This document shows, piece by piece, positions 36,872-54,689 of a DNA stretch of 64,000 nt (positions are counted from its first letter, which is position 1; every line of letters starts with the position of its first letter). The stretch is taken from positions 176,726,488 to 176,790,487 of the forward strand of contig NC_091120.1 in NCBI RefSeq assembly GCF_040183065.1. The letters are read 5' to 3'. Both the position numbers and the translations under genes were made by a program. The notes beneath the pieces were generated by a model. It saw nothing but the letters and a program-made list of their open reading frames with translations, had not been told where the DNA came from and searched no databases. This stretch comes from Periplaneta americana. Its lineage: Eukaryota > Arthropoda > Insecta > Blattodea > Blattidae.

Positions 36872-39800
36872 CTGTCAAATGTAAGACAATATAAATAACA
36901 ACTGCCTCTTAACAAGCATCACATGCAAAATTATAAATTTTATATCAGGAACATGGAATAAAGACAAACCATAAATACAGTCAAACTTCCATAACTCGAT
37001 TTTTCGATACCTCGAAGTAATTTTAATTTCCCAGCAGAATTGTATATAATTTACATGTAATATGTTTTTATGTATCTCGAAGTTCTATTACTCGATCTTT
37101 TCGATATCTTGATGAATATTTCTCTTTTCAGTAGGAAATACTTATTCTTTAACTATATTTTAAAGTGAAAATGAAAGTTATGTACACATGTGTAAGTAAA
37201 ATTGAAGGAATGTGATGAAATACAATTATTTTAACAAGCATTGTAGGGCCTACATAAGTATTTTTCTTCTTTTGAAAGTGTCTTCTCTTGAATCAACACA
37301 TTAGTACTAATGCTATCCGTCAATCACTAGCAAAATGAGTACAACTGTGAGGACATAATGGCATGTCTTTTAACATTATTCTTCTCAAACTTTGTTATGG
37401 ATTTACGTAAAGTTTAATTTTTTGGTCCTACGAATTTATCTGTTATGGTAACAATGGTTACACTGTGCTGTGGATTGAACTTTGGCATAGCTCAGTGATT
37501 AGAGCGCTTGGTACATAGAACCAAGGACCCAAGGTTCGATCCCCGGCACCAAAGCAAATTTTTCTTCTCTAATAACCTTTATTATGGATTGCTAAAATCA
37601 TTGTCCTGAGCCACTGGCATGGCTCAGTTGGTTAAGGCACTTGCCTGCTGGTCTGAAGTTGCGCTCTGGCGCAGGTTCGATCCCCGCTTGTGCTGATTAC
37701 CTGCTTGGGTTATTCCGAGGTTTTCCCCAATCGTAAGATGAATGCCAGGTAATCTATGGCAAATCCTCGGCCTCATCTCGCCAAGTACCATCTCGCTATC
37801 ACCACTAAATAACCTAGTTGTTGATACAGCATCATTAAATAACTAACTTAAAAAAAAAATCATTGTCCTGAAAAGCAAAGCAAGAGTCTATGGATAACAT
37901 CGACTTCTCTTTGTTGAAAGTTAAGCGGTAATACTTGTCATCAATAATAATAGGTCTATAATGATATTAGAAATTTTTTTCATACTTTCTATATCTCGAA
38001 TTTTCAGTAACTCGAAATATTAGTACCAGTTGACGGAAGCATTTCGAGATATCGAAGTTCAACTGTATGTTCTACAGATATAAATGGCAACAGAACTATA
38101 CCTACAAGAAAAAGCAACATTGATATTTCTTAAGAACGTCCTCATTAGACAATGAGATGAAGAACTGTGAATGATATCATGTTATGTTAATGAAATTAAA
38201 TAATAAACTAATACTTACTATTGACATGTGAAATTTGTTATTTGAATACCCTGTTCCGTCCTGCAAGAAGTAGAAAAAAAGCAACCTCAATAAAAAATGT
38301 TACATGACTAAATGAATAAAAAAACTTGTTATCTATAGTAAACAAGTTGCAGTTACATGATTTTTAAGTGCTGTGCACCCTTTTACATTACACATTAATA
38401 GAATACCTGATTGGAAGAAAGTTGCATGTAGCAATTTGCCAACTTTTCAGGAAACAAAAATTAAGACATTTCACAATTGAAGACCTAACATTCTAAATGT
38501 GCTAAGGGCCAATTTTTCTAATTTCATTTTATTCAATCTAAGGGAGCAACATCCATATTAGAATATCATACTAAATTGTCTTTGTCGTAACTCAACTGTA
38601 AGTGACTCATTTGTATGCCAAAAGACTGTGTTGTTGTAGGCATCTCAACATGCATTTCGTAGTTCCCCCCCCCCCCATCAATATCTCAGAAAGTTGTTTT
38701 TGGCATATAGCATATTTAGAATGTTAGGTCCTCAATTGACGAACATATTATTTTTATTCCAGCTATAGTCATTAGTTACAGACTAGAAGCCTAAAACTTA
38801 CTGAATAGCAATATTTGAAAACAAATTTTATTTTATAAACTAAAAATGCAATAAATGCTCTTCATTTATTGTTACGCAGTTTGTTGCATAGAACGTTCTT
38901 CTAGGCAGGTAATTAATTCTTGTGTGTATGCTAAAAAATCTTACCCTTTTAGCTTGCAAGTCTGAGTCGTCCATGTAAGAGGATATTTACCATCTGTTTC
39001 AATTCTAGTCTTATTGTCAATCAACCACTCAAGTAGACTGCATGTGTCTCCACCTTCACAGCCCAAATTACCATATCCAGCACAATCAATCAGCTGCAAG
39101 CAAACGACAATATGTTTACAGTCTATTACTGGTTACTGGATATACAGTACAGAATCTTGATAACTTTAATCAGAATAGTTATGTCTAATTCTTCTTGCTG
39201 AACAGTTTTCTGCGTACTTTTATCATCATCATTTTTTTACTTAGTTATTTAAAGACGCTGTATCAACTACTAGGTTATTTAGCGTCAATGGGATTGATAA
39301 TAGTGAGATGGTATTTGACAAGATGAGGCCACAGATTATCTGACACTTGCCTTACAGTTGGAGAAAACTTAAAAAAAAAAAAAAAAAACAACCAGGTAAT
39401 CATCTTAAGCGGGAATCGAACCCACGCCCGAGCGCAACTCCGAATCAGCAGGCAAGAACCTTAGCTGACTGAACTACCCTAGTAGCACTTTTATTATTAT
39501 TATTATTAATTTTTTATACCTATAAGCCTAAATCTCTCTCTCCAGTTGTCAGATGCATGAAAGTTGCCAATTTACATTATATTAATTCAGATCCGTTTAA
39601 TGTATAGTTTGTTGTTTGGCTATTCTTATATTAAGCACATTCATTTTTAACTTCATTTGTGTTGTTTTTAGCTTTTCTGTGTCATGTATTTTTTGTAATT
39701 ATCTATTCAATTTGTCATTATTGTTTATTTGTATTTGTCTGTAATTTTAATAATTATTTGTATGCACTGTTTTTGATATCTATTCATTATGTCATTCATT

Positions 39801-42800
39801 ATATTTAATTGCCATTATTTTAATTATCTCACTGTACTAGTTTTAATAATTATTTGTGCTATTTTGCTTTGTTGCATTTTGTCAATGATTGATGTGGACT
39901 ATTATATTGTTTTATTTTCATCTCATTGCCATTTTCTGTCATTCATTCTCATCATCATTTGTTGTTTTGTTCTGTTCTGTATCGTGCTAAACTGTAATTG
40001 GCCTTGTGCTGTTGTTTTGCACATTAATATTATAAATGAATGAATGAATGAATAAATGAATGAATGAATAAATGAATAAATAAATAAATAAAATAAATTA
40101 TTATTATTGGATATTTTTACATTTATGACATAGTTAAAAAAATGAACCAAAACACCGTTACAGAAATGACTACATTGAAAAGTTGCTAGCTTTTTATTGC
40201 TCATTCATGTTGAGGATATACAGTGTGTTAACTATATGTGGGAAACTTTTGGGGAATGGACAGAGGACCTAAAAATAAGCAAAATTTCAAGTAAACATAT
40301 AGTTAAATGCGCTTTGTTTTTCAATTATAGGTACTTTTTATTTCATATGCTTCAGTTCTTACATTAGTGTATCACATTTATTAAATCAGTAAGCCTTGTA
40401 AAAAAAAAAAGGCAGAGATAATCTATTCTTTATTGCAACTTGACAACTGAAAACAAGAAATAGTGGAAGCTTTGAGATAGTTATGTTATTTGCTATTGAG
40501 GTTTGCTATTGTATTTGTGCTCAGAATGTTTCTAACCAGGAAATGGCAGATATGCACTCATGTATGGACGTGCTAATTGCAATGCAAATGAACTAGAGCT
40601 GAACAGTTTCCTAATAGATGTTCACCAAACAACATGACCTTCCAGAGAATACATGAATGTCTTGTGGAAACAGGTTCTTTTGAAAAAAGAATTTCAGATT
40701 GTGGAAGACCAATGAGCACCACAACACCTGATATAGAAGAACGAGTCCTTAATCATACTGGGGACAATAGCAGTAGCAGCATCAGAAGCATAGCAGAAAC
40801 TGAGAATATGATTCATGTGACAGTGTGGAAAAAAAATAATAAAGCTGTAATATGCAAAACTGATTATATATTTACACACGAATTTTTTACTTGATTTTAG
40901 ATCCTCTATCCATTTCCCAAAGGTTTCCCACATATCAGCACCCTGTAATGGACTACTGCACACATTGATCAGAATGGTGGACTTTATAGAGTTAGATGTA
41001 GATGTTTGGTGGAAGTACAATTTTCTTCAGATACGACAATGTCAATTAGGTAAGTTATCCATTAATATCCTGCCTTGGCAACAATCGAGGTATATTGTTC
41101 TATCCGCAAAGATACTCCTGTTGAAGTAGTTTGATTATTTTTGTTTTCCTAAATGTTAGTAGTTTTATATCTGTATAGTGAAAGCTGCTTTTGTAAGTTC
41201 GTGGCAACATTTTTGTTATTATTATTATATCACCACAGTCTACTATATACAGTCACGAGGCTTGAGTTTTGAGGGTGCTAGAAACAATAGACCGTGACTG
41301 TTCTATTTTGCATTGCCTGTAATGAGGTGATATTAGCGATCCTAGTGGTGAGCAACTATCTAATGTTTGCATATTTACTACGTATTGAGCTTCGCAACTG
41401 TATATACTAGACTGTGATATCACCATCATCTTCCTTTTCAGTTATAAGCTTTATGGGCTGTTACAGTCTTCTGCCATCTTTCTGGTGGTCATCCAAGTGA
41501 TCTTTCTCCTCTGGGTGTGTAATGAAGAGTATTTTAGCTAGGCCGTGTCTCAAAGCTCAAGTCCATACTATACACTAGTGACTAGCAACTAGGTGACTTG
41601 TAAACTACACACTAGGGAGCTTTGGAAATGTATGCTTGAAACATGGCCTTCTTCATAGATTATTTTTCTAAAAACCATGACATCATGGTGCAGCACTGAA
41701 TTAGAAGGCAGTGTCCTAATGCGGTTTCATTACGAATTATGTGGAAAAGATGAGGGCTTAATAATATTACAATAATGTTTAAAACATTGTACAGAAAGTA
41801 CTAACAATGTCAGTGTTCATAGTTAACGTGTTATTCTACATCAGGCTCCGCCAGGTCGAGTCAAGATCGCGAGAGGGCATACAGGCCTGCTTACGGCTTC
41901 CACTGCGGGCAGTACACTTGTACACTGCAGTCTATCAGTGGTGGAACCTATCGACGTCGCTTGGGGGCACCGGTGCACTGCATTTTGCACCAGGAAAATT
42001 GATGTGCTAAAAACATTAATCTTAGCAATGTAATGGTTGTTGTTGTGCGAACAATTAATTTCATAAAGTCTAAAGGACTTAATCACATGGAGTTCAGGGC
42101 ACTGCTTGATGATATTAACAGTGAGTATGGGGATTTATTCTACCATACCGAGCTAAGGTGGTTAAGTCGAGGAAAAGTTCTGGAGCGTTTTCTCGCACTT
42201 AGAAATGAAATTGCCTTATTTATGGATGTACATGGGAAACTTGATAGAGGCCTTGAAAGAATATAAGGGTATAAGAATAATGCAACAATTGTGCCAAGGC
42301 TTCGAACGTAGATTTCAGGATACGAGAGAACTTGAACAACAATTTAAGATATTTTCAACACCTTTTTCAGAGAGTGTCCTGGATATTCCTGCTGGACCAC
42401 AATTAGAAATACTTGATTTACAAAGTGATATTGAGCTAACTTAAAGGATAAGTATCAAAACAGAAAAAGTATTAAACATTTCTGAACTTGTTTTCCACGA
42501 GAAAGGTTTCCTAAACTGCACAATCTTGTGCATGTTCGGGACAACCTACGTATGCGAAACACTGTTTTCTTTAATGAAGTTTACAAAGTCACGTCACAGA
42601 AGCCAATTAAGTGATGAACACTTGAAAGCATGTTTGCGATTGGCTGGTACTAAAACAAAACCTCCGCGAATTGAAAAGTTGCTTACTAAAAAAAAAAAAA
42701 AAAAAAAAAACTGCAAAAATCGCCGCGGATCTCTGATGTATAAGAAAAAGTACTATTATTAGAGAATTGTATTTGAATAATAACGTTTGTACTGTTGTTT

Positions 42801-45681
42801 TATTTTGTTAATTGAATTGTATAGCAATGAGAAGAAGACAAACGGTGAACAGTTTTATTTCGTAGTATATTGAGCTGTATAAAAGTGTATGTTTTGTTTT
42901 GTTTCATTATTGTGCAAACATGCAAAAATTTATTTCGTATATAGAGTTAACTGTACCAAATTATGTAGAGTAATGTTTTGAACAGTGAAAGTGTACTTCA
43001 GTTAAAAGTTGAAATTAATTTATATTCTTATCACAAATTTAGTTCACATACAAGTTCTTAGTTCCGCCACTGTGGAAGCAGCTACCCTTGCTCTCAGCCG
43101 TACGTCAGGGCTTGAGGGTTTGTACGTACGCACGAGAGTGTAGTCACTTGACGTTCCCTGTTCTACATTATATTTACATTATTTCACTTCCAAATCATTT
43201 TCAGATTTCATAACCCCAATTGCTGATGAGGTATCCATGTTTGTTTAGCGAACAAGTCAACAATCAAGCAAGTATTTTCGTTTACTAGCTACTACGGACT
43301 TGATTGCTATACACTATGTAGCTTTGGATCATAACTTCTGACTTCACATCCGACTATTTAGTCAACAATCTAGTTCACTTCAGCTGAAAATGTAGCTTTG
43401 AGACACAGCCTTACTGTTATTAAGCTTATCTAACTTTTTACAGGAAACAAAATCTCTCTAAAAACATTCCATTTATCAAAAATGAAAAATTTACTTTATT
43501 TTGTATATTGCCAGATTCAATGTATTATGACCAGAAAGGAAAGAACATTTGAACAATTACCTCTTGGACACTAAGTGTTTGCAACGTTCCTTTACGTATT
43601 GCATACATAGATTCAATTGTTTCTACAGTACTGAAAGCCCAGCATGCTCCACATGTTTTCTGATTTCGAACTTTCGTTATAACGTTCTTCTTTCTCCTGC
43701 AATTGAAATGTTAAAACATTTATTATATCAATAGAAATTCTCAAAGAAAATTACAATACATAATATAAATTTCAGTCTGTATTAAGATTACACAGATCTG
43801 ATTAATGATATTTATCATTACGAATTTACAAACAAAATTAAATCATTATACTGTCTTGTGTAGGTTTGATAGAGATTTTGATAGAAATCCGTCATGTTCA
43901 TATATCAAATTTAATGGACAAATTATAAGGCCATACTATTAAGTGTCATACATAAATACTGTTACAGAAGGTGGAACATAATTTCAATTTTCGTCTTGCA
44001 ATCAGCCCTAGTCAATAAAATAATCCTGCAAGACTTCACATTTCCACAGTTATGAAGTTGCGGTACATTTGTTTCTCTGCATAAGTAAATGGACATGACG
44101 CAACCCTCTTAACTCTTATTTTTATAAGTTAATTTGTAATTCTTGTAATACAGATCTCTATTGAGAATTTATGACATATGTACATCACCGTGTAAACTGC
44201 AGCCTTTGAGATAGTGTAAATGAATATACTTATTATGATATATGTAGGTAGTCTAGTTAAAATTTTGTTGGGGTACCGGTGCATTGCACCAGAATACAAT
44301 GCATATAGAAAATATTTTCATAGCACAATAAAAATTATTACTCTGAGTTTTGGAGTACTCTTCTTTCTCCTTCTGCTTATTTTAAGGACGGAGCCCAATG
44401 GCCCATTTCATCCCCTAACCTGAAAGAATTGAGTCTCAACCAGCACGAGATTTAACTTCTAGAAGCATTCATGGTCAAGTTATCTGTATGACACGGTGTT
44501 TGCTTATGACAACACAGAACAAACATAAAACACATATTCAGTCCCTAAAGATGAAAGATAAATCCTTACTTCTTTCCGGAAATTAAACCCCAATCCACTG
44601 ATTTGCAATTGGAAATGCTGTCACTCAATCACCATGGAGGATTCTCTTCTGGTATGAAAGCTTATCTTTAAACAACTAGACCTATTAAGTACCCCTATTA
44701 CAATTATTATTACCACAGTCTAGTATATAGTCACGAAGCTTGAGTTGTTGAGGGTACTAGGAACAATAGACTGTGCTGGTACTATTTTGCATTGTCTGTA
44801 ATGAGGCGATAGTAGCGATCCTAGTGGTTAGCAACTACCGATGGCTGCATATTCCCTACGTATTGAGCTTCGTGACTGTATATACTAGACTGTGATGTTA
44901 CTGCATTAAAGTAACTAATAAAAAACGATACGATAATATTAAATAAAATTACCAATCAACGCTCGAAGGAAGATGATCTGCCAGTGCCCTCTTGTAAATG
45001 CTGTTAACATGTTTAGGCCTATATGCATGAGTATTCTGATTACCCTTCAGTCTTGACAAATTCATATGCATTGGAAGAGAAGGCTGCAAATGAAGCTCTG
45101 CAAACTCTTCTGGTGATAAGTCTGAATATCTTGTTACTCCGTAAAGCGCACTTTGATTTGTAGGCCTGTTTTTATTCATTTCTTCAATTAACTTTAGCGA
45201 CTCCTGCCAAAAAGACACAGTAAATAATTTTTTTTAGTTCTGCCTTATAGAAGTGTATAAGTAGTTTTATACTGATGTAAACGAATTTAATTTATTACGA
45301 TAAAAATCCAAAATTACGTGCAAACGTAGTAAATAAAGTTTATAACTGTATTTACTTTGGTTATTGAATGTTCTCTTCAAGACTTATACGGTGTTCGATA
45401 CGGTGCGAAATATTCCATTGATATAGAAACATCTAACGTTTCGGTGTTATATATTTATCAGCTTGTCTGTTAGTGAATCATGGGCAAGCGATCTAAGAGA
45501 TAGATTCTCCTAATCCTGAAGAAACGTTTAATGTTCCTAAATCTATAACACGAAAAAAAAATGCACCATATTTTCTCATTTCACCAAGGAACTGCTCTAG
45601 TTTAATAGTGTGTAGAATATTCTACGCATCCTGTTGGGAAACAACATAGCTACAACCCAATCCTTATTTGCCGTACCGTAG

Positions 45682-45738
<57 letters not shown>

Positions 45739-46949
45739 TTGTAGGGTTATATGGGATCTACCTCCCATTTTATAGAATGATGAACATTCAAAAAGAAACT
45801 TTATACGACAGTGTAAACGTACCTAAAGAAATAGCTATAGGCCTAATAGCTATAGGCCTATCATAGTAGGATTTACATTGTAAGGGTAATTATTTTCTTG
45901 AAATGATAGCTTGCGTAGCATATACAGTGAACTAGAGGCACAGCATGTAGCCTATATTTTATTAGGCTTCACATATGTGGATGTTAATGGAAAGGTGAGA
46001 AAAATCTTTTATTCATTTTTTATTTATTTATAAGCCAAAAAAATAAATAGGCCCAAAGTTTATATCACACATCAAGCTAGAGGCAGTCACGCTTTATAAA
46101 CCAATAAGAACAAAGATTGGAATTGGTGAAGTGATTGACAAATCAAAAGTGAGCACAGTAGAAGACCTGAACACGGCACAATAATTTCAGTTCGCCTGGA
46201 CCAGAAGTCGAACTTGAAACGTCAAAGTACCTGTGATGGCTACTTCGAACATAAAATACTTTAATGCTCGAAGGATGACTATGTCTTATAGCGTTTTAAT
46301 ACAATATCTTTACAAAGAATGAGACTAGACTGGAAGCTTGGGCAACATCGTGAGAAGAAAGATATAGAATAATGCTTTAAATAAAGAAATACAGGAATAA
46401 CAATAAAACGATTCCTTCATTTAAATGAAAAACTGATTGTATAATATGTGAAGGAATTTTCAAATGTATTGCATACAGTACGATCGACTGGTCGATCTAT
46501 AGTTTTATAGTTCACCTGTCAAAATATTTAACGGAATCAACTTCACACGATATTTTGACGTATTGCGAACACATGTTCGTTTTTAGAGTGCTACTTTGGA
46601 CGTTACAAATTCCCATACCTTGAAATAATTATACAGCCTAGAATACTCAGTTTCATTTGTTGCATACAATTTATTATATTTTTGTAAGATATTTTGACGT
46701 ATTGCGAACACATGTTCGTTTTTAGAGTGCTACTTTGGACGTTACAAATTCCCATACCTTGAAATAATTATACCGCCTAGAATACTCAGTTTCATTTGTT
46801 GCATACAATTTATTATATTTTTGTAAGAAGTCCTTGAACATTTCTTCTATATTAAGTTCATCACTTTTATGTACTCTTATAGGAATTCCAAAAAAACACA
46901 ACCCTACAATACAAACTCCCCACACAACTCTTCTCCACACCACCGCCAT
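36565..46949 (-). CDS. CTSO: Cathepsin O-like papain-family cysteine protease, complete
   Basis: Lysosomal C1A cysteine protease with propeptide. Six exons on the minus strand: 46949-46758, 45203-44953, 43696-43561, 39093-38945, 38260-38219 and 36871-36565. All joins are GT-AG and in phase, giving 1077 nt, about 358 residues (human CTSO 321, from memory). Residues 1-25 look like a signal peptide. The I29 inhibitor ERFNIN-type spacing (E-R-F-S-I-N) reads through the exon 1/2 join. The mature enzyme has VRNQKTCGACWAFS (catalytic Cys), INHAVQIVGY (His) and IVRNSWG (Asn). YLGGIIQ and the VRNQ..CGACWAFS..E.IES.YAI run fit cathepsin O rather than L or B. An in-frame TGA lies just upstream of the ATG. 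The introns are loaded with transposons. It is divergent from RpS3. Confidence 0.95.
37487..37560 (+). repeat. tRNA-like SINE head within the pogo-like element
   Basis: TTTGGCATAGCTCAGTGATT...AAGGTTCGATCCCCGGCACC, D stem GCTC/GAGC, B box intact; the other arms fold poorly. Confidence 0.5.
37611..37856 (+). repeat. tRNA-derived SINE (family 1)
   Basis: Head CACTGGCATGGCTCAGTTGG, B box GCAGGTTCGATCCCCGC, tail GTTGATACAGCATCATTAAA. Flanked by AAAATCATTGTCCTGA (16 bp), so it entered the pogo-like element later. Confidence 0.88.
38219..38260 (-). CDS. CTSO: CTSO exon 5 (42-nt micro-exon)
   Basis: A 42-nt exon between CTTGCAG and GTAAGT, encoding TEQGIQITNFTCQ with split codons at both ends. Both phases match exons 4 and 6, which is the main support. 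Confidence 0.85.
38945..39093 (-). CDS. CTSO: CTSO exon 4
   Basis: 149 nt after TTGCAG, phase 0, starting LIDCAGYGNLGCEGG, the Cys-rich segment after the active-site helix in C1A proteases. It ends TCKLK plus two bases. Donor GTAAGA. Confidence 0.93.
39237..39483 (-). repeat. tRNA-derived SINE (family 1), CTSO intron 3
   Basis: Reverse-complement copy: TTAGTTATTTAAAGACGCTG at the left is the tail, GCGGGAATCGAACCCACG the B box. An internal A run has expanded. Confidence 0.82.
39520..40100 (+). repeat. Possible LINE 3' UTR with (AATG/AATA)n tail
   Basis: T/A-rich non-coding block ending GCCTTGTGCTGTTGTTTTGC then tandem AATG/AATA at 40037-40098. Retroelement origin is inferred from the tail only. 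Confidence 0.35.
40221..40945 (+). mobile_element. Mariner-superfamily element with DUF4817-type HTH
   Basis: Inverted ends of ~55 bp (CAGTGTGTTAACTATATGTG / CAGGGTGCTGATATGTGGGA), flanked by TA. The plus frame MTFQRIHECLVETGSFEKRI then IRSIAETENMIHVTVW is the helix-turn-helix found in insect DUF4817 transposon proteins. The catalytic part is deleted. Confidence 0.75.
41234..41416. mobile_element. CACAGTCTA MITE, copy 5
   Basis: 183 bp, perfect ATATCAC duplication at 41227-41233 and 41417-41423. In CTSO intron 3. Confidence 0.92.
41541..43410. mobile_element. Harbinger-like element hosting a hAT copy
   Basis: Ends GGCCGTGTCTCAAAGCT and, inverted, GGCTGTGTCTCAAAGCT, with 3-bp CTA/TTA flanks. 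Superfamily is tentative. The interior outside the hAT copy has no coding frame. Confidence 0.6.
41936..43072 (+). mobile_element. hAT element, GTF2IRD2/ZBED5-type transposase relic
   Basis: Ends CAGTGGTGGAACCTAT / CAGTGGCGGAACTAAG. Plus-strand pieces: LNHMEFRALLDDINSEYGDL, TELRWLSRGKVLERFLALRN, then GFERRFQDTRELEQQF, and MFGTTYVCETLFSLMKFTKS...LSDEHLKACLRLA, the hAT dimerisation region. Stops, a frame change and internal loss (the frame jumps from RGLERI to the C-terminal half) make it dead. An A run interrupts the 3' end of the frame at 42690. Confidence 0.82.
43561..43696 (-). CDS. CTSO: CTSO exon 3 (catalytic cysteine)
   Basis: 136 nt after TTGCAG. The first base completes Trp, then RKKNVITKVRNQ, KTCGACWAFSTVETIES and SVQE. 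The Gln of RNQ and the Cys before Trp are the oxyanion and nucleophile residues of C1A proteases. Donor GTAATT. Confidence 0.95.
44714..44894. mobile_element. CACAGTCTA MITE, copy 6
   Basis: 181 bp in CTSO intron 2; flanks TTATTAC / ATGTTAC (5 of 7). Confidence 0.88.
44953..45203 (-). CDS. CTSO: CTSO exon 2 (I29 domain, cleavage region)
   Basis: Begins GAG after TTGGCAG, phase 0, encoding ESLKLIEEMNKNRP, then YGVTRYSDLSPEEF, the propeptide motif before the cleavage site, and LPSSVD plus two bases of the Trp codon of the mature start. Donor GTAATT. Confidence 0.93.
45204..46548. other. CTSO intron 1, mostly unassigned
   Basis: (ATT)n at 45684-45737 and AGCTATAGGCCTA palindromic units near 45830-45860. 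No gene seen. Confidence 0.6.
46549..46826. repeat. 139-bp tandem duplication over CTSO exon 1 donor
   Basis: 46549-46687 and 46688-46826 differ at one base by eye (ATACAGCC versus ATACCGCC). The second copy holds the last 69 nt of exon 1 and its donor; the first holds a second exon tail and donor at 46619, inside intron 1. Confidence 0.93.
46758..46949 (-). CDS. CTSO: CTSO exon 1 (signal peptide, start of I29)
   Basis: Starts at ATG 46949 and encodes MAVVWRRVVWGVCIVGLCFF, a basic then hydrophobic signal sequence, and the first I29 helix (FKDFLQKYNKLYATNETEY). It ends TTCAAG before GTATGG. The last 69 nt lie in the 46688-46826 copy of a 139-bp tandem duplication. Confidence 0.9.
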
Positions 46950-47038
46950 GACGAATGTTCACAGACCTCTTCTTCCGGCCTTTAGTGGAGTGTAAATTTT
47001 TCATACGTTTGTAGGTCTTTCGTGTGCATGCAGGCATC
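46950..47038. promoter_or_regulatory. CTSO-RpS3 divergent promoter with TOP-like start
   Basis: Only 89 bp separate the two ATGs. CCTCTTCTTCC at about 46966 fits a 5'-TOP transcription start for RpS3 (C followed by a pyrimidine run). If so, the CTSO leader is either shorter than about 20 nt or overlaps the RpS3 leader in antisense. No TATA box is seen. The start site is inferred, not measured. Confidence 0.6.
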
Positions 47039-54223
<7,185 letters not shown>

Positions 54224-54253
54224 ATGCATCGTGTATATAAGAGCATGGCATTT

Positions 54254-54259
54254 AATAAA
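54254..54259 (+). promoter_or_regulatory. RpS3 polyadenylation signal
   Basis: AATAAA about 30 bp after the RpS3 stop, followed by a second overlapping AATAAA. The 3' UTR would be very short, as is usual for ribosomal protein genes. Confidence 0.8.
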
Positions 54260-54289
54260 TAAAAGCTATATTCAAGACTTTTTATTCAC

Positions 54290-54689
54290 GAGTTTCCAGT
54301 ATCCCAGCTTAACCTTTTCATTGCCTGTAATCCTTTCACCGCAATACCTGATTGTGTCTTGTGCGTGATGAACGTGTGAATGCTGGACTTGAATGTGATT
54401 CTGCATTTTATGATGAAACAAATTATGAATTCTAGCAGGTTAGTGATATGAAATATAGCATATACTGTACAGTATTGGTTAAAATAAGACATCTCCCCAA
54501 TAAATTAATATTTTGATTTTTCTCAAAAGTAATTTCATCATCTGATTGAGGTTCTGGGTGACACATGTATTATCAGGCTGTACATTTCACTTGACGATAC
54601 CTGTCCGAGGAAGAACAATTGTTTGTATGCATCTGAAGTCTGATTAGTGGAATATGTAGCTAATCAGTGATGTATGCATTGGAGGGGGA
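54290..54689. other. RpS3 3' flank
   Basis: No feature recognised. Confidence 0.5.

Larger units (their letters stand above)
36978..38065. mobile_element. pogo/Tigger-like non-autonomous element in CTSO intron 5
   Basis: Ends CAGTCAAACTTCCATAACTC and, inverted, CAGTTGAACTTCGATATCTC, the typical CAGT(T/C)(G/A)AAC-rich pogo style, flanked by TA (36976-36977, 38066-38067). It contains two SINE insertions and no transposase. Confidence 0.75.

Noticed and set aside
39789-40204. Hydrophobic Ile/Leu/Cys-rich ORF
   Set aside because: T-rich low-complexity sequence next to an AATG/AATA array.
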